Shown here piece by piece: positions 41,438 through 51,047 of a stretch of 64,000 nucleotides of DNA. The stretch is from RUG14130 sp045598325 (GTDB taxonomy: Bacteria > Bacillota > Clostridia > Christensenellales > Aristaeellaceae), in the NCBI GenBank assembly GCA_045598325.1, contig JAZLLT010000019.1:20046-84045 (forward strand), in the 5' to 3' direction. The position numbers and the translations under genes are program-made. Numbering within the stretch: position 1 is the first letter of the stretch; each line of letters opens with the position of its first letter. The notes under the pieces are model-generated. The model ran no database searches and was not told the DNA's origin. It saw only the letters and a program-made list of their open reading frames with translations.

Positions 41438-42574
41438 ATGAAGAAACTGCTCAGTCTCGTTCTTGTACTCGTTCTTGCGCTTTGCTGCGTGAACTTCGCT
41501 TCCGCCGAAGAAGAGTCCAAGGGCTACAAGATCGCCATCCTGACCGGCACCGCATCCCAGGGCGATGAAGAAATCACCGCTGCCCAGACGCTGGCTGCCC
41601 AGTATCCCGAGATTGTCATCACCGACACCTATCCCGATGCTTTCGCTTCCGAAGTTGAGACCACCATCTCCAAACTTCTCGCGTTTGCCGCGGATCCCGA
41701 AGTCAAGGCCATCATCTTTGTTCAGGGCGTTCAGGGCGCGACCTCCGCGTTCACCCAGATCAAAGAAAAGCGCCCCGACATCCTGCTGATCACCGGTGTT
41801 CCCGCCGAGGATCCCGCTCCCATCAGCGCGGCTGCGGATATCGTTCTTGCCAACGATGAAATCGGCTGCGGCTATCAGGTTGCCGACAAGGCTGCCGAGT
41901 GGGGTTGCGATGTTATCATCCACTACTCCTTCGCCCGTCATATGTCCTACGAGACCATCGTTGCTAAGCACGACGCGATGAAGCTCACCGCCGACACCTA
42001 TGGCATCGAGTTCGTTGACCGTGACTGTCCCGATCCCACCGGCGATGCCGGCGCCAGCGGCGCTCAGGCCTTCATCCTTGAGGATATCCCGAAGGTCATG
42101 GAGGAGTTCGAAGGCAAGAAGGTTTGCTTCTACTGCACCAACTGCGGTATGCAGGTTGCTCTCCAGCAGGCCATCGTAAACGAAGAGAATGCGTACTATG
42201 CGCTTCCCTGCTGCCCCAGCCCCTTCCACGGCTTCCAGGAAGCATTCGGTATTGAGTCCTCTTACGGCGATATCGAAGGCACCATCAAGATCCTCGCCAA
42301 CTACCTGAACGATCACGGCGCCGCTTCCAGATTCTCCACCTGGTCCGTGCCCGTAAACATGAGCATGATTCTGGGCGCTTTCGAATATGCCTGCGCTTAC
42401 GCCGAAGGCAAGATCGAAGGCAAACTGGATGTTGACCTCCTGGCCGAGTGCGTCAGCAAGGCTGCAGACGCCACCGTTGCTTTCGATGTCTACACCAACG
42501 ACAAGGGCGAAACCTTCAGCAACTACCTGCTGATGGCGCTCAATCCCATCGACTTCCTCGATTACATCGATTAA
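41438..42574 (+). CDS. DUF3798 solute-binding protein
   Basis: A 378-residue exported protein. Signal peptide at 1-23 (MKKLLSLVLVLVLALCC..ASA), nearly the same as that of the BMP protein at 27821. The mature part is a periplasmic-binding-protein type 1 fold: YKIAILTGTASQGDEEITAAQ, then AIIFVQGVQGATSAFTQIKEKRPDI and ILGAFEYACAYAEG. It contains several cysteines (FYCTNCGM, LPCCPSPFH), which is unusual for an exported binding protein. I assign it to DUF3798, a family found with ABC transporter genes and without a known ligand. The three genes after it supply the ATPase and two permeases. Confidence 0.82.
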   Translation: MKKLLSLVLVLVLALCCVNFASAEEESKGYKIAILTGTASQGDEEITAAQTLAAQYPEIVITDTYPDAFASEVETTISKLLAFAADPEVKAIIFVQGVQGATSAFTQIKEKRPDILLITGVPAEDPAPISAAADIVLANDEIGCGYQVADKAAEWGCDVIIHYSFARHMSYETIVAKHDAMKLTADTYGIEFVDRDCPDPTGDAGASGAQAFILEDIPKVMEEFEGKKVCFYCTNCGMQVALQQAIVNEENAYYALPCCPSPFHGFQEAFGIESSYGDIEGTIKILANYLNDHGAASRFSTWSVPVNMSMILGAFEYACAYAEGKIEGKLDVDLLAECVSKAADATVAFDVYTNDKGETFSNYLLMALNPIDFLDYID

Positions 42575-42590
42575 TTCTTAACTGCTGCTG

Positions 42591-42626
42591 TGCCCGGAGC
42601 GCCCTGCGCGGCGTTTCGGGCATTTT
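42591..42626 (+). terminator. Terminator/attenuator between DUF3798 and ATPase genes
   Basis: Stem TGCCCG / CGGGCA with an inner CGCC / GGCG pairing, then TTTT. It should keep downstream expression below that of the binding protein. Confidence 0.7.
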
Positions 42627-42648
42627 AGTTAAGACGGGAGGCAATACT

Positions 42649-44250
42649 TTGGCATCTGAATTTGTACTTGAAATGAACCATATCACAAAAGAATATGGTC
42701 AGAACACCGTGCTGAGCGATGTGACGCTCAAAGTAAAGCCCGGTGAAATACACGCGCTTATGGGTGAAAACGGCGCGGGCAAATCCACATTGATGAATGT
42801 GCTTTTCGGCATGCCCGTCATTCACGCTACCGGCGGTTTTAAAGGTCAACTTCTTGTTGACGGAGTGGAATCCAAAATCACTTCGCCTTTCGATGCCATG
42901 AAGAAAGGCATCGGCATGGTCCATCAGGAATTCATGCTGATCCCCGGCTTTACCGTGACCGAGAACATCAAGTTGAACCGTGAAACGGCAAAGGGATGGC
43001 TCGGCAGCAAGCTTTTCGGTAAAGAAATGGAAATGCTTGACAACAAAGCCATGTCCGAAGATGCGAGGCGCGCGCTTGACAGCGTCAACATGAACATCGA
43101 CGAGTTTGCCAGGGTGGAAGGTCTGCCTGTCGGGCACATGCAGTTTATCGAGATCGCGCGCGAAATCGATAAGAAAAATATGAAATTGCTGGTCTTTGAT
43201 GAGCCGACCGCGGTGCTTACGGAAAGCGAAGCGGCGCAGCTGATCAAAGTCATGAAGGATATTGCCGCAAAAGGCATCGCCATCATTTTCATTACGCACA
43301 GACTCGAAGAGGTAATGAACGCCGCGGATACCGTGACGATCCTGCGCGACGGCAAACTGGTTACCTCGATTGCGAAGAAAGAAACAACCATTGATGAAAT
43401 GGCGTCCCTGATGATCGGACGCGGCAGCAGTGGGTTAATCGATATAGGCAAGACCCGCAGGGAAAAATCGGACACGGTCGCGATGTCCATAAAGGATCTT
43501 TATGTGGACATGCCCGGCGAAACCGTGAAAGGCCTCGACCTTGATGTATATGAGGGCGAGATCATCGGCATCGGCGGTCTGGCGGGTCAGGGCAAACTCG
43601 GCATCGCCAACGGCATCATGGGCCTTTATCCCGCGGCCGGCGAAGTGGAACTATACGGCGAAAAACTCCCGCTCGGCGACGCCGGCAACGCGCTGAAGAG
43701 CGGCCTTGCGATGGTGAGCGAGGACAGAAAGCAGATCGGTCTTCTGCTGGACCAGTCCATCGAGGACAACATCGTGTTTTCCGCCATGCAGATCCGCAAT
43801 GACTTTATCAAAAAACTTCCTCTGCCGATCAAACTGAAGGACGGCAAGGCCATCCGCAGGCAGGCGGAGGACATGAAAAAGGAACTGGATATCCGCTGCT
43901 TCTCCACGAAGCAGGCGACAGGCACGCTGTCGGGCGGCAACCAGCAGAAGGTGTGCGTAGCCCGCGCGCTGACACTCAATCCGAAGTTCCTGTTCGTTTC
44001 GGAACCCACCCGCGGAATCGATATCGGCGCGAAGCAACTGGTGCTGGAAACGCTTGTGCGTCTCAACAAGGAACGGAACCTGACCATCGTGGTCGCGTCC
44101 AGCGAACTTCAGGAACTGCGCTCCATCTGCGACCGCATCGCGATCGTGACGGAAGGAAAACTGAATTGCATCCTGCGTCCGGACAGTTCAGACACGAGTT
44201 TCGGTCTTGCAATGAGCGGCATGGATGTTGAGGAGAGTGAAAAGGCGTGA
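42649..44250 (+). CDS. Sugar-type ABC transporter ATPase (two ATPase domains)
   Basis: A 533-residue RbsA/MglA-class protein. First domain: Walker A GENGAGKST, Q-loop GMVHQEFMLIPGFTVTEN, LLVFDEPTAVLT. Second: degenerate P-loop GLAGQGKLG, signature LSGGNQQKV, then VSEPTRGIDIGAK. Start set at TTG 42649, seven bases after GGGAGG; the frame is open further upstream into the preceding gene but without a start that makes sense. The stop overlaps the next start by four bases. It pairs with the two permeases downstream. Confidence 0.9.
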   Translation: MASEFVLEMNHITKEYGQNTVLSDVTLKVKPGEIHALMGENGAGKSTLMNVLFGMPVIHATGGFKGQLLVDGVESKITSPFDAMKKGIGMVHQEFMLIPGFTVTENIKLNRETAKGWLGSKLFGKEMEMLDNKAMSEDARRALDSVNMNIDEFARVEGLPVGHMQFIEIAREIDKKNMKLLVFDEPTAVLTESEAAQLIKVMKDIAAKGIAIIFITHRLEEVMNAADTVTILRDGKLVTSIAKKETTIDEMASLMIGRGSSGLIDIGKTRREKSDTVAMSIKDLYVDMPGETVKGLDLDVYEGEIIGIGGLAGQGKLGIANGIMGLYPAAGEVELYGEKLPLGDAGNALKSGLAMVSEDRKQIGLLLDQSIEDNIVFSAMQIRNDFIKKLPLPIKLKDGKAIRRQAEDMKKELDIRCFSTKQATGTLSGGNQQKVCVARALTLNPKFLFVSEPTRGIDIGAKQLVLETLVRLNKERNLTIVVASSELQELRSICDRIAIVTEGKLNCILRPDSSDTSFGLAMSGMDVEESEKA

Positions 44251-46274
44251 AAAAGAAAGCGATATCGATCGTGCTGTTTGCACTGTGCGCCGTGCTGCTT
44301 GTTGCCTCAATCTGTGGCTATATCATGCGCGGGACCGCGGCGACAAAAGAAAATCTGGACAAAATGCGCACCTATGCCGTCCTGAATGCCGCTTCGAACG
44401 GTCTGATTGAAAAAATCGCGTCGAATGCCAGCGCGGACAAACTCAAGGAGATCCGCAAGGATCCCGCCTTCCGTACCTGGGGACAGGCGGAGGTACAGCG
44501 CCGTACCGAAGAGGCAGCCGAACTGGCCCGCGAAGAAGCAAAGGTCAAGTACGGCAACATCTACGGCGCGGATACTTCGGCGCTGGATGTGAAGGTCAAG
44601 GCGTTTGAGAAGACCCTTACCGAATACGGCGCGGCGGAAGACAAGGCCAGGGAAGCCTACGCCGATCTGTATCTGGAACTTTCCGACAGCGTTGGCAGTT
44701 GGACCGAACTGATCGGTGAAAACGACGACTGCGTATGGTCGGAGTTGTGCGGGAAGTTGAACGCCCTCGAAAATATGCCGGAGTACAAAGAGCCCTTCGT
44801 GAAGATGGCAAGAAATCGCGCGGAGGAAGAAGCGAAGGCGGCTGCCAAGGCTGCCGAATCCACCGAGGAAGTGACCGAGGAAGCACCCGCCGGGGAGACC
44901 GTGAACTATGATTACTTCGTGTCCACGGAAGAGATGGCGGCGCTCAAGAGCGTTTCCGATGCGGCGCTGGACGAACTCTGGTCCGAACTGATCGTGATCA
45001 TTCCCGACCTCGAAACGGCCGACAAGAAGATGGTCAATTCCATCAAGGACTCCGTGACCGGCATCGTGGCATCCGCCGGAGAAGGCTTCTCCGTCAGATA
45101 CGACATGTACGCCGCGCAGGATGCGGAAACAGTGCTTGAGGGCGGCGCGCGCTTCAAGATGAAGATCGCCTCTCAGGCGGAAACGCTGCTCATCGCCTTC
45201 GTGGCGCTGGTGCTGTTTACGCTAGTGTATACCTTCTGGAAGCCGCTGACGCAGAAGATGGGCGTGCCCCGCACCATCATACTGCTGTTCTTCATCTACC
45301 TTTGCCTCATTTCCCGTCTGTACGGCATGAATGTGCCCAACATGTTCTCCAATGTTCTGGAGCGCGTGGGCATGTACGGCATCCTGGTGCTGGCGATGCT
45401 GCCCGGCATCCAATGCGGCATCGGCCTCAACATGGGCATGACGCTGGGCTGTATCGCGGGTCTTTTCTCCATCATCGTGACGCTGCAGTACAACATGACC
45501 GGCATGAGCGCGCTGCTGTTCGCCTGCGTGCTGGGCGCGTTGGTAGCGATCCCGCTGGGCTGGGCATACTCCCTGCTGCTCAACAAGATGAAGGGCAGCG
45601 AAATGACGATCTCCACCTATGTCGGATATTCCGTTGTTTCGCTGATGTGTATCGGCTGGCTGCTGCTGCCGTTCTACAATCCCAAGATCGTGTTCCCGCT
45701 GCGCGGCAGCGGCATGCGCGTGACCCACTCTCTGTTGGGCTCCTATGCGCACCTGCTGGATGAACTCTGGTCCTTCCGGATCCTGGGCACCAAAGTCCCC
45801 ACGGGCATCATCCTGTTCTTCCTGCTCATGTGTCTGATGATGTGGCTGTTCTCCCGCTCCAAGGTCGGCATCGCGATGAGCGCGGTGGGCTCCAACCCCC
45901 GTTTCGCGGAAGCCAGCGGCATCAATGTGGACAGCATGCGCACCCTCGGCACCATCCTTTCCATGTGTATCGCGGCAGTAGGTATCGTCGTGTACTCCTC
46001 CGCGTTCGGATATGCGCAGTTGTATAACGCGCCCAAGCAATTGGGCTTCCTGACGGCATCCGCGATCCTGATCGGCGGCGCCTCTGTCGGTAAAGCCAAG
46101 GTGAGCAATGTCATCATCGGTGTGTTCCTGTTTGAAGGCGTATTGACGCTGGGTCAGCAGGTCGCAAACGCCGTTGTGGCGGGCGGCGGCCTGAGCGAGG
46201 TCATGCGTATCATGATTTCGAACGGCATCATTCTCTACGCGCTCACGAAGAGCGGAGGTGACACTCGTGGCTGA
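44247..46274 (+). CDS. ABC transporter permease 1 with ~280-residue extracytoplasmic domain
   Basis: A 675-residue protein. One N-terminal helix (about 6-27), then about 280 mostly charged, helical residues with no domain I recognise, placed outside the membrane by topology. From about 311 on it is a BPD_transp_2 permease: ETLLIAFVALVLFTLVYTFW, MLPGIQCGIGLNMGMTLG, and the coupling loop VGSNPRFAEASGINVDSM. Normal permeases of this class are about 300-350 residues. GTG start overlapping the ATPase stop. A charged outer domain may contact the DUF3798 protein. Confidence 0.85.
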   Translation: MKKKAISIVLFALCAVLLVASICGYIMRGTAATKENLDKMRTYAVLNAASNGLIEKIASNASADKLKEIRKDPAFRTWGQAEVQRRTEEAAELAREEAKVKYGNIYGADTSALDVKVKAFEKTLTEYGAAEDKAREAYADLYLELSDSVGSWTELIGENDDCVWSELCGKLNALENMPEYKEPFVKMARNRAEEEAKAAAKAAESTEEVTEEAPAGETVNYDYFVSTEEMAALKSVSDAALDELWSELIVIIPDLETADKKMVNSIKDSVTGIVASAGEGFSVRYDMYAAQDAETVLEGGARFKMKIASQAETLLIAFVALVLFTLVYTFWKPLTQKMGVPRTIILLFFIYLCLISRLYGMNVPNMFSNVLERVGMYGILVLAMLPGIQCGIGLNMGMTLGCIAGLFSIIVTLQYNMTGMSALLFACVLGALVAIPLGWAYSLLLNKMKGSEMTISTYVGYSVVSLMCIGWLLLPFYNPKIVFPLRGSGMRVTHSLLGSYAHLLDELWSFRILGTKVPTGIILFFLLMCLMMWLFSRSKVGIAMSAVGSNPRFAEASGINVDSMRTLGTILSMCIAAVGIVVYSSAFGYAQLYNAPKQLGFLTASAILIGGASVGKAKVSNVIIGVFLFEGVLTLGQQVANAVVAGGGLSEVMRIMISNGIILYALTKSGGDTRG

Positions 46275-47568
46275 TATCAGTAAGAAAATATGGGAGAATA
46301 TCAAGAAATACGCGGTTACCTATCTGTTTATCATCATCAGTATCTTCTTCGTATTCTCGAGCGGTTTGGATGAAAGAGGAGTCGCTTCGCTGGTGGAGCA
46401 ACTCATCCTGCGCATCAGCCGCAACGCGTTCATCGTTCTGGCGCTGATCATCCCCATCATTGCCGGCATGGGCATCAACTTCGCCATCACCATCGGTGCC
46501 ATGGCGGCGCAGATCGGCATGCTGCTGGCGCTCAACTGGCATGTGACCGGCGCGCCCGGCATCCTGCTCGCGGCGGCGATCACTTTGCCGCTCGGCATCC
46601 TGTTCGGTTTCCTGATCGGTAAACTGCTCAACAAGATGAAGGGCCAGGAGACCATCGGCTCCATGATACTGGGCTTCTTCGCCAACGGCGCCTATCAGCT
46701 TCTGTTCCTGTTCATATTCGGAAACATCATTCCGATGAACGACAATGTCACCATCACCGGCGCCACGGGCATCAAGAATACCCTGATGCTGATGGGCGAA
46801 GCGGATCTGTACACCGCGGTCGACCGCATCTGGAGGATCCCGTTCATCACGGCGGCGCTTGCTCTGTGCGGCGTCATGGCGGCTGCGGCGCTCGTCAGGT
46901 ATCTGCTCAGGAAGACCTCGCTCAAGTCCCTGATCGCCACGGTTTGCGCTTCCGCCGTCATCGCGGGTGTGCTGTTCATCCCGGCCGTGCACGCCATGTT
47001 TGACGGGACCATCAGCGGAAATCCCATCAACATTCCTGTCATCACCTGGCTGCTGGTCGCCCTGCTGTGTGTGTTCAACAACTACATCATGAAGACCCGC
47101 CTCGGTCAGAAATTCCGCGCCGTGGGTCAGAACCGTGTAGTCGCGAATGCCAGCGGCATCAATGTCGACAGCATCCGCATCATCGCCATCATCATCTCCA
47201 CCGTGCTTGCGGGCTGGGGCCAGATCCTGTTCATGCAGAGCGAAGGCATCGGCACATTCCAGGCATATTCCGCCCATGAGCAGGTCGGTCTGTACGCGGG
47301 CGCGGCGATTCTGGTAGGCGGCGCGTCCATCGACAGAGCCACCAACATTCAGGCACTGCTGGGCACCTTCCTGTTCCACTTCCTGTTCATCACCGCCATG
47401 TCCGCGGCAACCAAGATATTCGGCGACTCGGCTATCGGCGAATACTTCAGGGCCTTCATCAGTTACGGCATCATTGCTCTCGCGCTCGTGATCTATACCC
47501 TGCGCGCGTCCAAAAGCAAGAACCCCGAAGCTGTTTTGAAGGAAGCGGGAAAAACGAAAATCAAATAA
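46267..47568 (+). CDS. ABC transporter permease 2
   Basis: A 433-residue BPD_transp_2 permease, partner of permease 1. Marks: LALIIPIIAGMGINFAITIGAMAAQIG, LLNKMKGQETIGSMILGFFANG and the loop VGQNRVVANASGINVDSI, close in wording to permease 1. Start set at GTG 46267, 8 bases after GGAGG; GTG 46258 overlaps that site. It overlaps permease 1 by 8 bases and ends the operon. Confidence 0.88.
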   Translation: MADISKKIWENIKKYAVTYLFIIISIFFVFSSGLDERGVASLVEQLILRISRNAFIVLALIIPIIAGMGINFAITIGAMAAQIGMLLALNWHVTGAPGILLAAAITLPLGILFGFLIGKLLNKMKGQETIGSMILGFFANGAYQLLFLFIFGNIIPMNDNVTITGATGIKNTLMLMGEADLYTAVDRIWRIPFITAALALCGVMAAAALVRYLLRKTSLKSLIATVCASAVIAGVLFIPAVHAMFDGTISGNPINIPVITWLLVALLCVFNNYIMKTRLGQKFRAVGQNRVVANASGINVDSIRIIAIIISTVLAGWGQILFMQSEGIGTFQAYSAHEQVGLYAGAAILVGGASIDRATNIQALLGTFLFHFLFITAMSAATKIFGDSAIGEYFRAFISYGIIALALVIYTLRASKSKNPEAVLKEAGKTKIK

Positions 47569-47602
47569 TCGGCTGCGGCAAAAGGCAGCCGCATCCCCGA
47601 AA

Positions 47603-47628
47603 AGCACTCCCGCAAAAGCGGGAATGCT
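47603..47628 (+). terminator. Hairpin after the DUF3798 operon
   Basis: Stem AGCACTCCCGC / GCGGGAATGCT (one mismatch) with an AAAA loop; no T-tract follows. Weak terminator candidate. The gap 47569-47722 also holds a GGCTGC-based hairpin near 47571 and nothing coding. Confidence 0.4.
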
Positions 47629-47722
47629 GTGTCTATCGGAACTTTTCCGCGTCCCGTGCGTCAAAAAGAAAAGACGCGTTAGTCCGCGCCCGCTTTGCCA
47701 TACTGATCGGGAGGAAGAAACC

Positions 47723-49507
47723 ATGTCGAAATTCGGAACGCTTTTCAAAACACCCTTCGCGCAGGTACGGAAACTCGCCCGCAAAAAGCCTGTTACCGCA
47801 TGGTGCCTCGTGTTGGTTGCGGTGCTGCTGTGCGCTGCCACCATCGCGGACAACATCGGCTACAACGGGCCTTACATTGACGGCATTACCCGGAGCGAAT
47901 GGAAGGAAAGCAGCGCTTACCGCTTCTGGGATGCCGTGAGTTTGTGGGCGAATCAGACGGGAGGCCTCCTGTACCTGTTTGCCTTCGGCGCGTTCTTTGT
48001 CGAGAGTGTGTTTCCGAAGGTGAAAAAAGGCAGGAAAGTCCTGCTGCTCGTTCCTTTCCTTTTGCTGTCGACTTTCCTCTCCTGCGCCGGATTCGGTGAG
48101 GAAATGGTTGTTTTCAGCGGCTTTTTCGCGCCCTTAGAGGGTCCGCGGACGGAGTACGCCATCATTGCCTATGCCTTCATCCTGCTGTCTTTGTCCGTGT
48201 ATTTCTGCTTCCGCCGTGCGGGAAAGCGCTTCTCGAAGTATACCCTTGATGTATTCTGCGAGTGCGTGCTCTGCGCCGCGGTGTTCCTTGTGATTGCCCT
48301 CGGCGTGCTGATCCTGTCCATTATGCTGGAAGAACTGCTGTGGGAGGACGCTTCCGACTATGCGGATGTGTTGATAATCCTCGCGGGCTTCCTCTATCCC
48401 GTGGCGGCGGCGCTCAATGCCCTTGACGGTGACGGCGAGGAGCCGCCGAAGTTCGCGGTCTCCGCGGTAAAGTATGTGCTTCTGCCTCTGTGCGCGGCGG
48501 CGTATGTGATTGTGTATGTCTATATCGCCAAAGTTATCATCACATGGACCTTCCCGAGCAACTCCGTTTTCTCCATCCTGAGCGCGCTGTTCATCGTTTC
48601 CATGCCCGTGGCGCTCATGTGCCTTGATGCGGAGAAAAAGGACCTGCCCCACAGGGCGGCGTCCTTCATGCCCGTGTTGTTTATCCCCCTCATCGGCATG
48701 CAGGGTCTGTGCATGGGCATGCGCGTTATCCAGTACGGGCTCACGGCGGAGCGCTATCTGGGGCTGGCACTCATGGTGTTTGAACTTGTCTATACCCTGT
48801 GGGCGGTCATCAAAAAGGGCGAAACGCAGGGCACGCTTGCCGTGATCGCCGCGATGCTGGCAATTGCCCTCTGCCTGCCCGCTGTCTCCTGCGTCGACCT
48901 GCCCGAGACCCTGCAGAACCGCACCCTCCGCCTTGCCGAAGTCGAAAATCTCGATCTTTACAGCGAAAACCGCCTGAGCCGCATCCGCGCGGCGCTCCAT
49001 ACCATTGACAGCAAGCGGGACGAAGAGCGGGATGCCTATCTGCTCAAACACTTTGACGATGCGGAGCGGGAGAAAATCGCGCTGCTCGATAAGAAGGTCA
49101 ATGATAGATTCCGCAGCAACAGGGTGTGGGAACATCACTATGCGGATATCGAGCCCTACTTCACGATTCCCGTTGACGGCTTCGGGGAGATCTCCAAATT
49201 CACCGTCCATTGGTACCCGGACACGGAAAATGATGGGGAACATATGGATCTGGCGGAGATTCCCCTGTGGATCGAGCGGTTTGGCTCTTACAGAGAGGGA
49301 CTTGCGGAGCAGAGTGTCACGGCAGATCTGAGCGGAATCATGGAGAAGATGATGAAAACCCGTGCGAATGAGTCCGGCAGGATCCCCGTAGACCCGCGTC
49401 TGCCGCTGCCCGACGGAAGCGTACTGTATTTCACAAGTTTCGCTTATTCCGTGCTTGACGGCACGCTCGATCATATTACCGCGGACGGCTATCTGCTCGT
49501 TCCGTAA
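47723..49507 (+). CDS. DUF4153-type membrane protein
   Basis: A 594-residue protein. Residues about 25-430 contain roughly eleven hydrophobic helices; the C-terminal ~160 residues are soluble and charged. The layout (helix pairs separated by short Arg/Lys loops, then a LPETLQNRTLRLAEVENLDLY stretch leading to the soluble tail) fits DUF4153, whose role is unknown. Start set at ATG 47723 behind GGGAGG; the upstream extension to 47624 crosses the hairpin. It stands alone with a terminator after it. Confidence 0.7.
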   Translation: MSKFGTLFKTPFAQVRKLARKKPVTAWCLVLVAVLLCAATIADNIGYNGPYIDGITRSEWKESSAYRFWDAVSLWANQTGGLLYLFAFGAFFVESVFPKVKKGRKVLLLVPFLLLSTFLSCAGFGEEMVVFSGFFAPLEGPRTEYAIIAYAFILLSLSVYFCFRRAGKRFSKYTLDVFCECVLCAAVFLVIALGVLILSIMLEELLWEDASDYADVLIILAGFLYPVAAALNALDGDGEEPPKFAVSAVKYVLLPLCAAAYVIVYVYIAKVIITWTFPSNSVFSILSALFIVSMPVALMCLDAEKKDLPHRAASFMPVLFIPLIGMQGLCMGMRVIQYGLTAERYLGLALMVFELVYTLWAVIKKGETQGTLAVIAAMLAIALCLPAVSCVDLPETLQNRTLRLAEVENLDLYSENRLSRIRAALHTIDSKRDEERDAYLLKHFDDAEREKIALLDKKVNDRFRSNRVWEHHYADIEPYFTIPVDGFGEISKFTVHWYPDTENDGEHMDLAEIPLWIERFGSYREGLAEQSVTADLSGIMEKMMKTRANESGRIPVDPRLPLPDGSVLYFTSFAYSVLDGTLDHITADGYLLVP

Positions 49508-49523
49508 CCCGTTCATCCCACAA

Positions 49524-49549
49524 AAAAAGCAGGCTTTTGCCTGCTTTTT
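49524..49549. terminator. Convergent terminator
   Basis: Perfect 11-bp stem AAAAAGCAGGC / GCCTGCTTTTT with a TTTT loop; serves the DUF4153 gene and the purine permease. Confidence 0.9.
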
Positions 49550-49561
49550 TTGTGTCTGTAT

Positions 49562-50950
49562 TTATCTGGACACGAAGAACATGATGGTGAACAGCGTTCC
49601 GATGACCCAGGTTCCCGCCTTGATTTCCTTCACCTTGCCCGTGAAAAGGTGGATGAGGATGTAGGACAAGAGGCCAAAGGCGATGCCGTAGGAGATGTTG
49701 TAGGTGAATGGCATGACCGCGATGGTGATGAAGGCGGGCAGGGCGGACAGGGGAGAAGCCCAGTCGATGTCTCTGACGCAGCCCATCATCAGGATGCCCA
49801 CATACACGAGCGCCGCGGCGGTGGCGCAGGTGGGGATGAGGGAAGCGATGGGGGCAAAGAAGATGGCGATGAAGAACAGGACCGCCGTGAACACGGTGGT
49901 GAGGCCGGTCTTGCCGCCTTCCGCGATGCCGCTTGCCGACTCCACGAAGGTGGACACGGTGGAGTTGCCGCAGACCGCGCCCGCGCAGGTGGCGATGGCG
50001 TCCGCCAGCATTGCCTGCTCCATGCGGGGCACATTGCCGTTTTCATCCAGCAGGTTGCCCACGGCGGCGGTGCCGTAGAGGGTGCCCATGGTGTCGAACA
50101 TGTCCACCATGCACAGGGCGAGGGTGGCGGTCACGAGGGTGAAGATAAAGCCCGCGGCGCCGTTATTCGCAATATAGGCGGAGAAGTCGAAGCCCTCGGT
50201 GAAGACCTTGCCGACGCACTGTGTAAAGAACTCTTTGATGGGCGTGAAGGGCGAGGAAGCGGTGAAGCCCGCGGTAAAGCCGCTCACGGTGAGATAGCCG
50301 AGAAGGTAGTAGGCGGCGGTGCCGATCAGCATGCCGAAGAACAGCGCACCGCGGACCTTTTTGTGGCTGAGGGCGCCGATAACGATGACGGTGAGCAGGA
50401 ACACGATGACGGGCATGAGGGCGGGCCATGTGACTGTGCCGCCCACGAGGTTAAAGGAGTGCAGGTCCACGAGGGTGGAGGGGCTGTCCACCACGAAGCC
50501 GATATTCTGGAAGCCGATGAACGCGATGAACAGACCGATGCCCGCGGAGATGGCGGTCTTCACGCACTTGGGCACGGCCTCGAACACGAGGCGGCGCAGA
50601 CCCGTCACGGTAAGAATCACGAACACGATGCCGTCCAGCAGCGTGAACATGAGGGCGTTGGCGTAACTAAAGCCCATGGCGCAGCAGAGGCTGTACACGA
50701 AGAAGGCGTTGATGCCCATGGCAGGCGCCTGCGCGAGGGGCAGACCCGCGATAAAGGCGGTGAGCAGGCAGCCGATGACGGTGGATACGGCGGTCGACAC
50801 ATACATGGCGCCGTAGGTGACGGGGAAACCGGGGATGTCGCAGAACATGCCTGCGTTCACCATGAGAATGTATGCCATGGCGGCGAAGGTGGTGAGACCC
50901 GCGATGAACTCGCGCCGCACGGTGGTGCCTTTTTCTTTGAGACGGAACAT
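49562..50950 (-). CDS. NCS2-family purine permease (AzgA/PbuG type)
   Basis: A 462-residue membrane protein with about 12-14 helices. Marks of the AzgA/PbuG branch: REFIAGLTTFAAMAYILMVN, AQAPAMGINAFFVYSLC, AISAGIGLFIAFIGFQN and CMVDMFDTMGTLYG, with conserved Gly and Asp residues of the transport site. Expected to take up hypoxanthine, guanine or adenine with protons. Start set at ATG 50950 behind GAGG; the frame stays open upstream by chance. No purine riboswitch or PurBox is visible in the ~97-base gap. Confidence 0.9.
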   Translation of the reverse strand: MFRLKEKGTTVRREFIAGLTTFAAMAYILMVNAGMFCDIPGFPVTYGAMYVSTAVSTVIGCLLTAFIAGLPLAQAPAMGINAFFVYSLCCAMGFSYANALMFTLLDGIVFVILTVTGLRRLVFEAVPKCVKTAISAGIGLFIAFIGFQNIGFVVDSPSTLVDLHSFNLVGGTVTWPALMPVIVFLLTVIVIGALSHKKVRGALFFGMLIGTAAYYLLGYLTVSGFTAGFTASSPFTPIKEFFTQCVGKVFTEGFDFSAYIANNGAAGFIFTLVTATLALCMVDMFDTMGTLYGTAAVGNLLDENGNVPRMEQAMLADAIATCAGAVCGNSTVSTFVESASGIAEGGKTGLTTVFTAVLFFIAIFFAPIASLIPTCATAAALVYVGILMMGCVRDIDWASPLSALPAFITIAVMPFTYNISYGIAFGLLSYILIHLFTGKVKEIKAGTWVIGTLFTIMFFVSR

Positions 50951-51016
50951 AAGATTACCTCGATCTGAATGATTTTGCGGGTGTATTATAGCACAGCCCG
51001 CATTTTTGCGCAAGAA

Positions 51017-51040
51017 AAACCGCTCCGGACGGGAGCGGCT
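51017..51040 (-). terminator. Terminator after the MATE gene
   Basis: 7-bp stem CCGCTCC (51020-51026) / GGAGCGG (51032-51038); on the minus strand it is followed by TTTTTC. Confidence 0.75.
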
Positions 51041-51047
51041 TTTCCGA

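Noticed and set aside
49550..50968. 472-codon plus-strand frame opposite the purine permease
   Set aside because: Antisense shadow of a clear NCS2 permease.
50951..51047. Purine riboswitch or PurBox before the NCS2 permease
   Set aside because: The gap is under 100 bases, contains the preceding gene's terminator, and lacks both motifs.
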